Source: Bacteroidales bacterium
GTDB taxonomy: Bacteria; Bacteroidota; Bacteroidia; Bacteroidales; Lentimicrobiaceae
Assembly (NCBI GenBank): GCA_024636955.1
Contig: JAGXGB010000057.1
Coordinates: 1 to 64,000, forward strand
DNA length: 64,000 nt
Direction of reading: 5' to 3'
In this document: one piece after another, positions 1 through 8,016 of the stretch
Numbering within the stretch: the first letter of the stretch is position 1
Layout: every line of letters starts with the position of its first letter
The notes under the pieces: model-generated
What the model saw: only the letters and a program-made list of their open reading frames with translations
What the model was told of the DNA's origin: nothing
Databases searched by the model: none
Program-made: the position numbers and the translations under genes

Positions 1-87
1 GGGTTTATAAGGTGGTTCATCATTGTTATTATTTTGGTTACGAGTGCCGACTTGTTTGGGGTGATTGATATCAGACAAATGTTTTAA
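1..87 (+). CDS. C-terminal end of a membrane protein (partial)
   Basis: An open frame enters from the left edge and ends at a TAA at 85-87. Its 28 visible residues begin with a strongly hydrophobic run (IRWFIIVIILVTSADLFG) and end in DIRQMF, which looks like a last membrane helix followed by a short tail. Nothing more can be said about the family. The next gene begins 29 bases downstream on the same strand. Confidence 0.4.
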   Translation, partial: GFIRWFIIVIILVTSADLFGVIDIRQMF

Positions 88-115
88 ATTCACAGATACA
101 AAATATTTATAGTTT

Positions 116-637
116 ATGAGCAAGATAATTATGTTTTTATGGGCCTTAATGTTCCTTTCAACTAACATCATTGCCCAAAACAAGTACGTTCTGGTAATTC
201 ATGGTGGTGCTGGTAATGTGGCTGGTGATGAGATGAATCCATTACAGTCAAAGGCTTACGCAGATAAATTGAATGAGGCATTAAAAGCCGGTGAGCAGAT
301 ACTTACAAGGCTGGTTATGGATTCATCATTTCATGTGATCCTCTCGGGAAATGGTGCGAATGAATTTGCCAGAATGTATGGACTGGAAATAGTCGATAAC
401 AACTATTTTGATTCTGATAAGGCTTATATAGAATATCAGCGTATTAAACAGAGGTTGGAAAAAGAAGGCAGAAAAGGAACGGTTGGTGCCGTGGCGTTGG
501 ATAAGCATGGCAACCTTGCTTCCGCTACTTCAACAGGTGGCATGACTTACAAACAGTGGGGGGGAGGTGAAAGTCACGATCGAGTCTTTTACAAAAACCC
601 TAAATCCAGTTGGGCTTCTTCTGACATCATGTCCTGA
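116..637 (+). pseudogene. Broken isoaspartyl peptidase/L-asparaginase (Ntn hydrolase) gene
   Basis: The product starts with a signal peptide and the family hallmark VIHGGAG (about residues 26-32), and later keeps GNGANEFA, the autocleavage/nucleophile segment KGTVGAVALDKHGNL and SATSTGGMT. Members of this family are normally about 300-350 residues, and this frame is 173. Two parts are missing. Between QILT and RLVMDSSFHVIL the usual GGSALDAVE and DASIMDG blocks are absent, which looks like an in-frame deletion of roughly 70-80 residues. After KQWG, next to a run of seven G at about 558-565, the beta-subunit sequence stops and the frame reads antisense into the 3' end of sufT. No active enzyme is expected. 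The homology assignment is from motifs; pseudogene status is inference. Confidence 0.8.
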
Positions 638-930
638 TCCCAGGGGGGATCAAAGGTAATTTCTACTTCTGCTCCTTTTAGTCCATGGATGGCTGCTACT
701 TTCATTTGCACTTCTTCGGGGAGTGATTCAGCAACCGGGCAATTGGGGGCTGTGAGGGTCATAAGGATATGGGCAACAGTGTTGTCATCAACGCTAATAT
801 CGTATATAAGCCCCAGGTCATAGATGTTAACAGGTACTTCAGGGTCGTAAATGCCCTTTAACCTTTCAATGATGCGGTTGCTATATTCCTGAGTTTTATG
901 GTGGTTTGTATTCATTATGTTATCCAGCAT
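589..930 (-). CDS. sufT: SufT-like DUF59/MIP18-family Fe-S assembly protein
   Basis: This 113-residue protein is a DUF59 (MIP18/PaaD-like) domain, with IYDPEVPVNIYDLGLIY near residues 27-43 and the conserved TAPNCPVAESLP segment holding Cys64. In Bacteroidota SUF operons such proteins act as accessory factors in iron-sulfur cluster maturation. It is the last gene of the leftward sufBCDSE run, 164 bases after sufE. Codon 6 (MNTNHHK, at 915) is an alternative start. Its 3' end overlaps the spurious tail of the broken asparaginase gene on the other strand. Confidence 0.88.
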   Translation of the reverse strand: MLDNIMNTNHHKTQEYSNRIIERLKGIYDPEVPVNIYDLGLIYDISVDDNTVAHILMTLTAPNCPVAESLPEEVQMKVAAIHGLKGAEVEITFDPPWDQDMMSEEAQLDLGFL

Positions 931-1064
931 GGTGATTTAAATTTCGTATTACTTCAGTCTTAGAAAGTTAAAGACACATGAGTAAATCTTAAATTAAGAA
1001 CTGTTTTTTTAAGCTGCTTGTTTATCAACAGAACGTCAGGTTGGTTCTTAATACTGTCTGATTA

Positions 1065-1083
1065 TTAACAGATTGTCTGTTAA
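1065..1083. other. Perfect 8-bp hairpin 3' of sufE
   Basis: TTAACAGA (1065-1072) pairs with TCTGTTAA (1076-1083) across a 3-base loop in the gap between sufE and sufT. On the transcribed strand no U-run follows it, so it is a poor intrinsic terminator. It may be an RNA processing or stability element, or an operator. Function is unknown. Confidence 0.35.
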
Positions 1084-1094
1084 TATAATGCTAT

Positions 1095-1526
1095 TTAGTT
1101 ATCAATAGCTTGCATAGTCTTATAAGCCAATGCATACATCTTTATCTGTTTGATCATTGACAATAGTCCGTTTGAGCGGGTTGGCGACAGGTGTTCAGTG
1201 AGGCCAATTTCTTTGATAAATTCAGTTGATGCAGCAAGTATTTCCTGAGGTGAATGCCCGGAATAAACCCTGATAAGCAAATTGGCAATGCCTTTGGTGA
1301 TTACAGCGTCACTGTCGGCGGTGAAGTATACAAGCTTTCCGTCGAATTCAGCATGTAACCATACCCGCGACTGGCAGCCCGATATAAGGTTACTTTCAAC
1401 CTTGTATCGCTCATCAATCATTGGTAGTGACTTGCCGAGTTCAATCAAATAATTATACTTATCCATCCAATCGTCAAAACTATCGAATTCATTGATTATT
1501 GTATCGGATGTTTCTTCTATCTTCAT
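1095..1526 (-). CDS. sufE: SufE cysteine desulfurase sulfur acceptor
   Basis: SufE takes the persulfide from SufS and passes it to the SufBCD scaffold in the cytoplasm. The SufE/NifU-like fold is recognisable from LGKSLPMIDERYK and the active loop NLISGCQSRVWL, where the Cys (residue 51 from the chosen start) accepts sulfur. I start at MKIEET (ATG at 1524-1526); an upstream in-frame ATG at 1550 would add eight residues and abut sufS directly. The length of about 143 residues is normal. It is the fifth gene in the leftward SUF operon. Confidence 0.93.
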   Translation of the reverse strand: MKIEETSDTIINEFDSFDDWMDKYNYLIELGKSLPMIDERYKVESNLISGCQSRVWLHAEFDGKLVYFTADSDAVITKGIANLLIRVYSGHSPQEILAASTEFIKEIGLTEHLSPTRSNGLLSMIKQIKMYALAYKTMQAIDN

Positions 1527-1550
1527 TATCAGGTAATTAGTGATTAGCAA

Positions 1551-2786
1551 TTACAAAAATAACTCTTCTACTTTAGAAATCCCATTAATCAGGCTGTCTA
1601 TTTCTGATTTAGTATTGTAAAACGCAAGTGATGCTCTTATTGTTCCTTGTATTCCAAAGCGTTGCATTAAAGGCTGGGTGCAATGGTTGCCGGTACGAAC
1701 AGCAATTCCCATCTGATCAAGTATTGTACCGGCATCGTAAGGGTGAATTTTATCGATTAGGAATGAAATTATGGCAGCTTTACCGGGTGCGGTTCCTACT
1801 ATGCGGATATTGGATTTTTCCAGCAGCCTTTGGGTAGCATAGTCAAGAAGCTCCTTTTCATAAGCTTCTATAGCATCAATTCCCAATCCTTTCAGGTAAT
1901 TAAGAGCAGAAGCAAATGCTATTGTACCTCCTGCATTTGGGGTGCCTGCTTCAAACTTGAAAGGCAATTCGTTGTATACGGTCTTCTCGAACGATACAGT
2001 GCTTATCATTTCACCGCCACCCTGGTATGGAGGCATTTCATTAAGAAGCTTCTCTTTACCGTACAAACCACCAATACCCATTGGGCCATATACTTTGTGG
2101 GCTGAAAAGGCATAGAAATCGCAATCAAGGTCAATAACATCCACCTTCAGATGTGAGAGTGCCTGTGCTCCGTCGACCAGTACAAGTGTATTGTTTGAAT
2201 GTGCTGCGCTTATTATCTCCTTTAACGGTATAACGGTTCCCAGTGAATTTGAAACATGTGTTATGGCTAATAGCTTTGTTTTTGAGTTGAGCAAGTTATG
2301 GAATGCATCAATATTCAGGCTTCCGTCATCATTAATAGGTATTACCCTTAGCCTTGCTTTCTTCTCTTCACACAGCATTTGCCATGGAACAATGTTGGAG
2401 TGGTGTTCAAGTTCAGTGATCAGAATTTCATCACCTTCTTTCACGTTCTGTCGTCCCCAGGTAGAGGCAACGAGGTTTATTGATTCAGTGCTTCCGCGGG
2501 TGAGTATGATCTCATGAGTATATGCAGCATTTATGTAACGTCTTATTGTATCACGTGATTCTTCGAAAGCGGCAGTAGCTACCTGGCTTAAATGATGTAC
2601 ACCCCGGTGCACATTGGCATTGTAATTCTGGTAGTAGTTGGTAAGGGCATCTACAACAATCTGCGGCTTCTGTGTAGTGGCTGCATTGTCGAAATATACC
2701 AGTGGTTGGTTATTTACTTTTTGAGATAAAACGGGAAAATCCTTACGGATGATCATCGGATCGAATAACTGCAACTGCTTTTCCAT
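1551..2786 (-). CDS. sufS: SufS cysteine desulfurase
   Basis: This PLP-dependent class V aminotransferase-fold enzyme converts L-cysteine to alanine and a protein-bound persulfide for Fe-S assembly. Visible landmarks are FDNAATTQKP near the N-terminus, the ELEHHSNIVPW block, the PLP lysine in SAHK (Lys231) and the persulfide cysteine in RTGNHC (Cys369). The short RTGNHC loop is the type II (SufS) form rather than the longer IscS form. The length of 411 residues fits the family. It lies 22 bases after sufD. Confidence 0.96.
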   Translation of the reverse strand: MEKQLQLFDPMIIRKDFPVLSQKVNNQPLVYFDNAATTQKPQIVVDALTNYYQNYNANVHRGVHHLSQVATAAFEESRDTIRRYINAAYTHEIILTRGSTESINLVASTWGRQNVKEGDEILITELEHHSNIVPWQMLCEEKKARLRVIPINDDGSLNIDAFHNLLNSKTKLLAITHVSNSLGTVIPLKEIISAAHSNNTLVLVDGAQALSHLKVDVIDLDCDFYAFSAHKVYGPMGIGGLYGKEKLLNEMPPYQGGGEMISTVSFEKTVYNELPFKFEAGTPNAGGTIAFASALNYLKGLGIDAIEAYEKELLDYATQRLLEKSNIRIVGTAPGKAAIISFLIDKIHPYDAGTILDQMGIAVRTGNHCTQPLMQRFGIQGTIRASLAFYNTKSEIDSLINGISKVEELFL

Positions 2787-2808
2787 TCAACCTGTGCTTT
2801 TTTATCGT

Positions 2809-4218
2809 TTATATTCGGCTCATGTCAATCTTAAAGGCCACTCGTTGTTCCTGGGCATTACAATGTAACACACATTGGTCGCAAATGGATAACTCTCCGC
2901 GTAACCTTTTTTTCACCAGATCATCAATACGGTTACGTAATTGCTCAATTGATATCTTGTTAACTATCTCAGCTGCAAAAGCATACATTAACAGCATACG
3001 TGCGTTTTCGTATGAAATACCGCGTGAGCGCAGGTAAAACATGGCCTGTTCATCAAGTTGGCCGATGGTTGCACCGTGACTGCATTTTACGTCGTCAGCA
3101 TAGATTTCAAGGAATGGTTTGGTATCAATGACTGCTTTGTCAGATATAAGTATATTCTTGTTGTTCTGGTATGCATTGGTTCTTTGGGCATCTTTACGAA
3201 CGAGGATATGTCCGTTGAAAACACCACTGGCATGATCATCAAGTATACCCTTAAACTGCTCATTACTGGTGCAATCAGGTGAAGCATGGTCAACAAATAT
3301 CTGGTTATCTATGTGCTGATTCCGATCCATGAGGTACAAACCAAGCAGATCAGCATGTGAACCACTACCTGCAAGAGTTGCGTATGATTCATTGCGTATG
3401 AATCCACCGTTAAGGCTTATGCCGTTACTTGAGAGGTTCGCACTTCGTTCAAGGTGAAACCAACTGCTGTTAATCAGCGTTGAGCGGTCGTTTTTGTTCT
3501 GAAGTTTGTAATGATCCAAATGAGCATTATCAGCCAAATAGAATTCCGATACCGTATTAATGAAGCTTCTGTGGTCATCAATAGAGTCATCGCACTGCAC
3601 CAAGGTGAGTTTACTGTTCTTGCCGAGTATTACAAGGTTGCGAAGCTGTATCATTGAATCTTCATTCATGTTGATCACGCTCACCATTTGTAGAGGTTTC
3701 TCTGCAACTACATTGTCAGGGACATATATGAACACGCCATCCATTGCCATTGCAGTATTGAGTGCACTTAGTCCATGAATTTTATGATCAGCGTACATTG
3801 CATAGTGCTTCTCAATTAATTCAGGGAAAGCTTCGAATGCGGCTCTGAGGCTACCAACCACCATTCCATTGGCTAAAGTGGTGAGCATTTTTCCACCGTT
3901 CATGTACCATCCGTTAAGAACAGTAACTGATTGGGTATCAAAGCCGGGTACTTCACACTTAAACAATTCATCCACATTAACATTCTGAGGCTGTGGTGTT
4001 GCGGAAAATGAATACGACCGTTCAAGCACCTTGCTCAGATCAGTATTCCTCCACTTTTCCTGTTTAATATCAGGAAAGCCGAGCTCACTGAATGTTGCAA
4101 TAGCTTGCTGACGAATATCCGCAATACGGGGGCTGTCAACCTTGCCGATGAATTGCATGTTATCGTGAAAGTGCTGTATTAAAGCTTCTTTTATGTTTAT
4201 AACTGAAATTTCTTCCAT
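2809..4218 (-). CDS. sufD: SufD, Fe-S scaffold complex subunit
   Basis: SufD is the SufB paralogue in the SufBC2D scaffold. It carries the family's beta-helical core and the C-terminal SufBD block: KCSHGATIGQLDEQAMFYLR around residue 375-395, followed by LRSRGISYENARMLLMYAF. The N-terminal helical region includes the typical QEKWRNTDLS. The length is 469 residues. It starts 18 bases after sufC, consistent with one transcript. Confidence 0.95.
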   Translation of the reverse strand: MEEISVINIKEALIQHFHDNMQFIGKVDSPRIADIRQQAIATFSELGFPDIKQEKWRNTDLSKVLERSYSFSATPQPQNVNVDELFKCEVPGFDTQSVTVLNGWYMNGGKMLTTLANGMVVGSLRAAFEAFPELIEKHYAMYADHKIHGLSALNTAMAMDGVFIYVPDNVVAEKPLQMVSVINMNEDSMIQLRNLVILGKNSKLTLVQCDDSIDDHRSFINTVSEFYLADNAHLDHYKLQNKNDRSTLINSSWFHLERSANLSSNGISLNGGFIRNESYATLAGSGSHADLLGLYLMDRNQHIDNQIFVDHASPDCTSNEQFKGILDDHASGVFNGHILVRKDAQRTNAYQNNKNILISDKAVIDTKPFLEIYADDVKCSHGATIGQLDEQAMFYLRSRGISYENARMLLMYAFAAEIVNKISIEQLRNRIDDLVKKRLRGELSICDQCVLHCNAQEQRVAFKIDMSRI

Positions 4219-4236
4219 AATAAGATATAACGGTTT

Positions 4237-4986
4237 TTATACCAAACCTGCTTTGATCCACTCGTAACCTTTTTCTTCCAATTCAATTGCAAGCTCTTTT
4301 CCTCCGGTACGAACAATCATTCCATCATACAAAACATGCACAATGTCAGGCACGATATAGTCAAGTAACCTCTGGTAATGCGTGATTACCAGGAAGGCAT
4401 TATCAGGGCGCCTGAGCATGTTTACTCCGTTGGCCACAATTTTCAGGGCATCAATATCCAGACCTGAATCAGTTTCATCAAGGATAGCAAGCTTAGGTTC
4501 AAGCATTGCCATCTGGAAGATTTCATTCTTCTTCTTTTCACCACCTGAAAAGCCTTCATTTACTGAGCGGTTAGCCAGCTTAGCTTGTATGTCAAGAAGC
4601 TTTTTCTTTTCTTCCATCTTAGCAAGGAATTCACCTGCAGGCATTGGGTCAAGTCCTTTATACTTACGTTGCTCGTTAACGGCTGTGCGCATGAAGTTTG
4701 TAATACTTACTCCGGGTATTTCAACTGGATACTGGAAACCAAGGAATATACCTTCAGATGCTCTTTCTTCAACTGACAGTTCGGTTAAATCCTTGCCCAT
4801 GAAATATATTTCACCTTCGGTAATATCATACACATCGCGTCCTGCAATAACCGAAGCAAGTGTACTCTTACCGGTGCCATTAGGCCCCATAATAGCATGA
4901 ACTTCACCAGGCTTAACTTCAAGGTTAACACCTTTTAGTATTTCCTTGCCATTAATGGCCACCCTTAAGTTTTTAATTACAAGCAT
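4237..4986 (-). CDS. sufC: SufC, ATPase of the SUF scaffold
   Basis: SufC is the ABC-type ATPase that drives conformational change in SufBC2D. It has Walker A GPNGTGKST (34-42), the modified signature FSGGEKKKNEI (146-156), which is a SufC hallmark, and Walker B LAILDETDSGLD (about 166-177). It lacks membrane segments and is 249 residues long, as expected. It sits 97 bases downstream of sufB; that gap holds short repeats described separately. Confidence 0.97.
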   Translation of the reverse strand: MLVIKNLRVAINGKEILKGVNLEVKPGEVHAIMGPNGTGKSTLASVIAGRDVYDITEGEIYFMGKDLTELSVEERASEGIFLGFQYPVEIPGVSITNFMRTAVNEQRKYKGLDPMPAGEFLAKMEEKKKLLDIQAKLANRSVNEGFSGGEKKKNEIFQMAMLEPKLAILDETDSGLDIDALKIVANGVNMLRRPDNAFLVITHYQRLLDYIVPDIVHVLYDGMIVRTGGKELAIELEEKGYEWIKAGLV

Positions 4987-5009
4987 TTATCTTTTTTATT
5001 TTAATAATT

Positions 5010-5075
5010 TCATAAAGCATTCAGCAATCAGCATTCAGCAATCAACAAACCCCACTTTTCCTTTAGCCTTTAGCC
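5010..5075. repeat. Short direct repeats in the sufB-sufC gap
   Basis: The gap contains two copies of GCATTCAGCAATCA at about 5017-5044 and then CCTTTAGCC/CTTTAGCC-type units at about 5058-5075. Similar TTAGCC runs occur near 50400 and 56730. They do not form a strong hairpin and lie within the operon. Confidence 0.5.
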
Positions 5076-5083
5076 TTTTAGTT

Positions 5084-6532
5084 TTACCCAACACTCCCCT
5101 CCAAACTAACGGCAAGCAGTTTTTGAGCTTCAACAGCAAACTCCATAGGAAGTTGCTTAAGCACTTCACGGGCATAGCCGTTAACAATCAGTCCAATTGC
5201 ATTTTCAGTGCTTATTCCACGCTGGTTGCAATAGTATAATTGATCGTCTGATATTTTTGAAGTTGTAGCTTCATGCTCAACTATTGATGATTTATTCTCA
5301 GTTTTAATATAAGGCCAGGTATGAGCACCGCACTTATCACCAAGCAGGAGTGAATCGCATTGCGAGAAATTACGTGAATTTTCTGCGCGCTTTGTCATCT
5401 TCACGAGTCCGCGGTAACTATTGTTACTGTAACCCGCTGATATACCCTTTGATATAATGGTGCTTTTAGTGTTCTTCCCAAGATGTATCATCTTTGATCC
5501 TGTATCAGCCTGTTGGTAGTTGTTGGTAACAGCCACCGAATAGAATTCGCCTACTGAGTTATCGCCCATAAGCACCACACTTGGGTACTTCCAGGTAATT
5601 GCTGAACCGGTTTCTACTTGTGTCCATGATATCTTTGAGTTGTTTCCTTTGCAGATACCACGTTTGGTAACGAAGTTATAAATACCCCCTTCACCTTTCT
5701 TGTTGCCCGGATACCAGTTTTGCACTGTTGAATACTTTACCTGAGCATCTTTAAGGGCAATAATTTCTACTATAGCAGCATGCAGTTGGTTTTCATCGCG
5801 CATAGGTGCAGTACAACCTTCCATGTAGCTAACATAGCTTCCTTCGTCGCCGATGATAAGTGTTCTTTCAAATTGACCGGTATTGGCGGCATTGATCCTG
5901 AAGTAGGTGGAAAGTTCAACGGGACAACGCACACCTTTAGGGATATAACAGAATGACCCATCAGTAAACACTGCTGAGTTGAGAGCCGCAAAATAGTTAT
6001 CATCCGATGGTACAACGCTACCCATATATTGCTTTACCAGATCAGGATATTTCTGTACAGCATCGCTAAATGAGCAGAATAGAATACCTTTTTTTTCGAG
6101 GGTATCAGAAAAGGTTGTTTTAACTGACACTGAATCTATAACTGCATCAACAGCAACTCCACTAAGGCGCTTCTGTTCTTCGAGCGAAATACCCAGTTTC
6201 TTAAATGTATCAAGCAATTCAGGGTCAACTTCATCTAAACTGCTCAGTTCCTTCTTCCTCTTAGGTGCAGCATAGTAGATGATATCCTGGTAATTAATTG
6301 GAGGATGATGAAGATGAGCCCATGTAGGTTCAGTCATACCAAGCCATTTGCGATAAGCATCAAGCCGGAATTCAAGTAACCATTGGGGTTCGTTCTTTTT
6401 TAGCGATATAAAGCGGATAATATCTTCGTTTAACCCTTTAGGGGCTGTATCCATTTCAATATCGGTGAAGAAGCCATACTTATACTCACTCTGGGTTACC
6501 TCGTCAATTATATTTTTAGGATCTTTTTCCAT
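5084..6532 (-). CDS. sufB: SufB, Fe-S scaffold complex subunit
   Basis: This is the first gene of the leftward SUF operon. SufB is the main site of cluster assembly in the SufBC2D complex. The 482-residue product contains [38 protein letters not shown] and the C-terminal [20 protein letters not shown], all near-invariant in SufB. The length matches the family. A TATCTTTG -7 element lies about 50 bases upstream, so this is the likely start of the operon transcript. Confidence 0.97.
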   Translation of the reverse strand: MEKDPKNIIDEVTQSEYKYGFFTDIEMDTAPKGLNEDIIRFISLKKNEPQWLLEFRLDAYRKWLGMTEPTWAHLHHPPINYQDIIYYAAPKRKKELSSLDEVDPELLDTFKKLGISLEEQKRLSGVAVDAVIDSVSVKTTFSDTLEKKGILFCSFSDAVQKYPDLVKQYMGSVVPSDDNYFAALNSAVFTDGSFCYIPKGVRCPVELSTYFRINAANTGQFERTLIIGDEGSYVSYMEGCTAPMRDENQLHAAIVEIIALKDAQVKYSTVQNWYPGNKKGEGGIYNFVTKRGICKGNNSKISWTQVETGSAITWKYPSVVLMGDNSVGEFYSVAVTNNYQQADTGSKMIHLGKNTKSTIISKGISAGYSNNSYRGLVKMTKRAENSRNFSQCDSLLLGDKCGAHTWPYIKTENKSSIVEHEATTSKISDDQLYYCNQRGISTENAIGLIVNGYAREVLKQLPMEFAVEAQKLLAVSLEGSVG

Positions 6533-6578
6533 CTATATTATTCTAAAGCCTAATTTAGATTAAATTAAAATAGGACTG

Positions 6579-6586
6579 CAAAGATA
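6579..6586 (-). promoter_or_regulatory. Bacteroidota -7 element upstream of sufB
   Basis: Read on the minus strand the bases are TATCTTTG, a full match to TAnnTTTG, placed about 47 bases before the sufB start. No TTG at the ideal 19-base spacing is seen. It would drive the whole suf operon. Confidence 0.55.
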
Positions 6587-6650
6587 GTGGATTTTGTCCA
6601 ATTACCATGAGAAATCAGACAAAAAATAGGGGTGTTCAGACAGTAATAAC

Positions 6651-7964
6651 CTATCGTTTTTGAATAAATTTCCTGATAAAAGCGAAGTCTTCAGTCGAGT
6701 ATTTAATCAAACTAATGAATGGGGTGCCGGTAATTTTGCAATACTCGTTCACATAGATTATTGACCCTACAAAGTAGCTGATATTGGTTGAAATGGCAGC
6801 TCCCAGACCATTATAAAGAGGTATAAAATAGAAGTTGAGAGCTACATTAATCAGTAATGCAGGAACAAATGCTTTAATAGCAACCTGAGGTTTTCCTAAT
6901 CCTGATAATCGCCCGGCCAATATTCTAAAAATGATAACTATGATTATACCAGGCAGTATAGTTTGAACTATTGAAATACTACCGGAAAACTGATGTCCAA
7001 AAACAAGAGGGATGATAAAAGGAGCCAGGATAAAAATAAAGGCAGATAGCATAATGCCGGCAAGGAATGACAGCCTTAACAAACGTGCTGTACTTTCATT
7101 CATTTTTTCCTGATCTGTAGCATTTGCGCTGCGTGTCATAACCACGATACTTATTGCGAGAGGTATCTGCCAAAGTAATTCTGCAACAGCAGTTCCTAAG
7201 GAATAAAGCCCTACTTCACGGGTACTTGATAGCCACTGAAGAAGCAAAATGTCAATCCTGTAATTAAGTTGAATAATTAGAAATGACACTGCATAAACTA
7301 CACCGAGTTTAAGCATACGCTCGATGATGGGATTCTGGAATGAAAGTTTGATAGTGTACTCTTTTCTAAGCAAACTAATAGCATAAGAAGAAACAATAAG
7401 ATTGCTCAACATCAGTCCAAGCAGTGCACCATTAACCCTTAATTTCAATAACCACACAAACACCAAAGCAAACACCAGCATAAGAAGTGCCGTAAACCAA
7501 TTCATAACATTTGCTTTCTTGATCTCTTCTTTCCCCAGAAATACTCCACCGGCATAAATTGCAGTCAGTCGCAGTGGGATAGTCATAATTGCCAAAATTA
7601 TAAGCAATGGAGTGTAGCCTGTTTTAAACATAAGCAGGTAGGCTATTACGCTGAAAATAATGCCACCGGTGCTGGTGATCAGTATGGTTGACATCACTGC
7701 AGAAACAACCTGATTGTTATCATACTTCCCCGATCCTATCATAAACACGGTGGTAGGTCTTATACCCATCTGGAAGAAGCTAACCACAAGAAGGGGAATA
7801 ACCAGAATAGCTGTATATAGTCCATAAGCCTCAGGGCCAAGCACCCTTGTTAGCAGTACAACAATAAGCAGGTTGGCAACCAGTGAAAACACATTACTCG
7901 TAAAAACACTTATTATATCACCTGAAAATGATTTAGGTCGTATTAATGGTGATTTTGTTTTCAC
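6651..7964 (-). CDS. Polysaccharide flippase-like membrane protein (MOP/Wzx-type)
   Basis: This 437-residue protein is made of about 12 to 14 hydrophobic segments. It carries the N-terminal pattern of polysaccharide flippases: LVANLLIVVLLTRVLGPEAYG at residues 31-51. Such proteins move lipid-linked sugars across the inner membrane. The start is a GTG (7962-7964); no in-frame ATG precedes it. It is followed upstream, on the same strand, by the FAAL-carrier gene with a 52-base gap, so the two may be co-transcribed. The substrate cannot be read from sequence; the neighbouring sulfotransferases and glycan genes point to a surface glycan or glycolipid. Confidence 0.85.
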   Translation of the reverse strand: MKTKSPLIRPKSFSGDIISVFTSNVFSLVANLLIVVLLTRVLGPEAYGLYTAILVIPLLVVSFFQMGIRPTTVFMIGSGKYDNNQVVSAVMSTILITSTGGIIFSVIAYLLMFKTGYTPLLIILAIMTIPLRLTAIYAGGVFLGKEEIKKANVMNWFTALLMLVFALVFVWLLKLRVNGALLGLMLSNLIVSSYAISLLRKEYTIKLSFQNPIIERMLKLGVVYAVSFLIIQLNYRIDILLLQWLSSTREVGLYSLGTAVAELLWQIPLAISIVVMTRSANATDQEKMNESTARLLRLSFLAGIMLSAFIFILAPFIIPLVFGHQFSGSISIVQTILPGIIIVIIFRILAGRLSGLGKPQVAIKAFVPALLINVALNFYFIPLYNGLGAAISTNISYFVGSIIYVNEYCKITGTPFISLIKYSTEDFAFIRKFIQKR

Positions 7965-8016
7965 TGGTGAAATTATGAGTTCAAGCCTTGTAGGTAACGA
8001 GCGTAAATTTAGGAAA

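Noticed and set aside
1065-1083. Hairpin after sufE as an intrinsic terminator
   Set aside because: No U-run follows on the transcribed strand and sufT lies just beyond; it is kept only as a hairpin of unknown role.
4382-4900. 172-codon plus-strand frame inside sufC
   Set aside because: It is antisense to a fully conserved ABC ATPase and shows no motif of its own.
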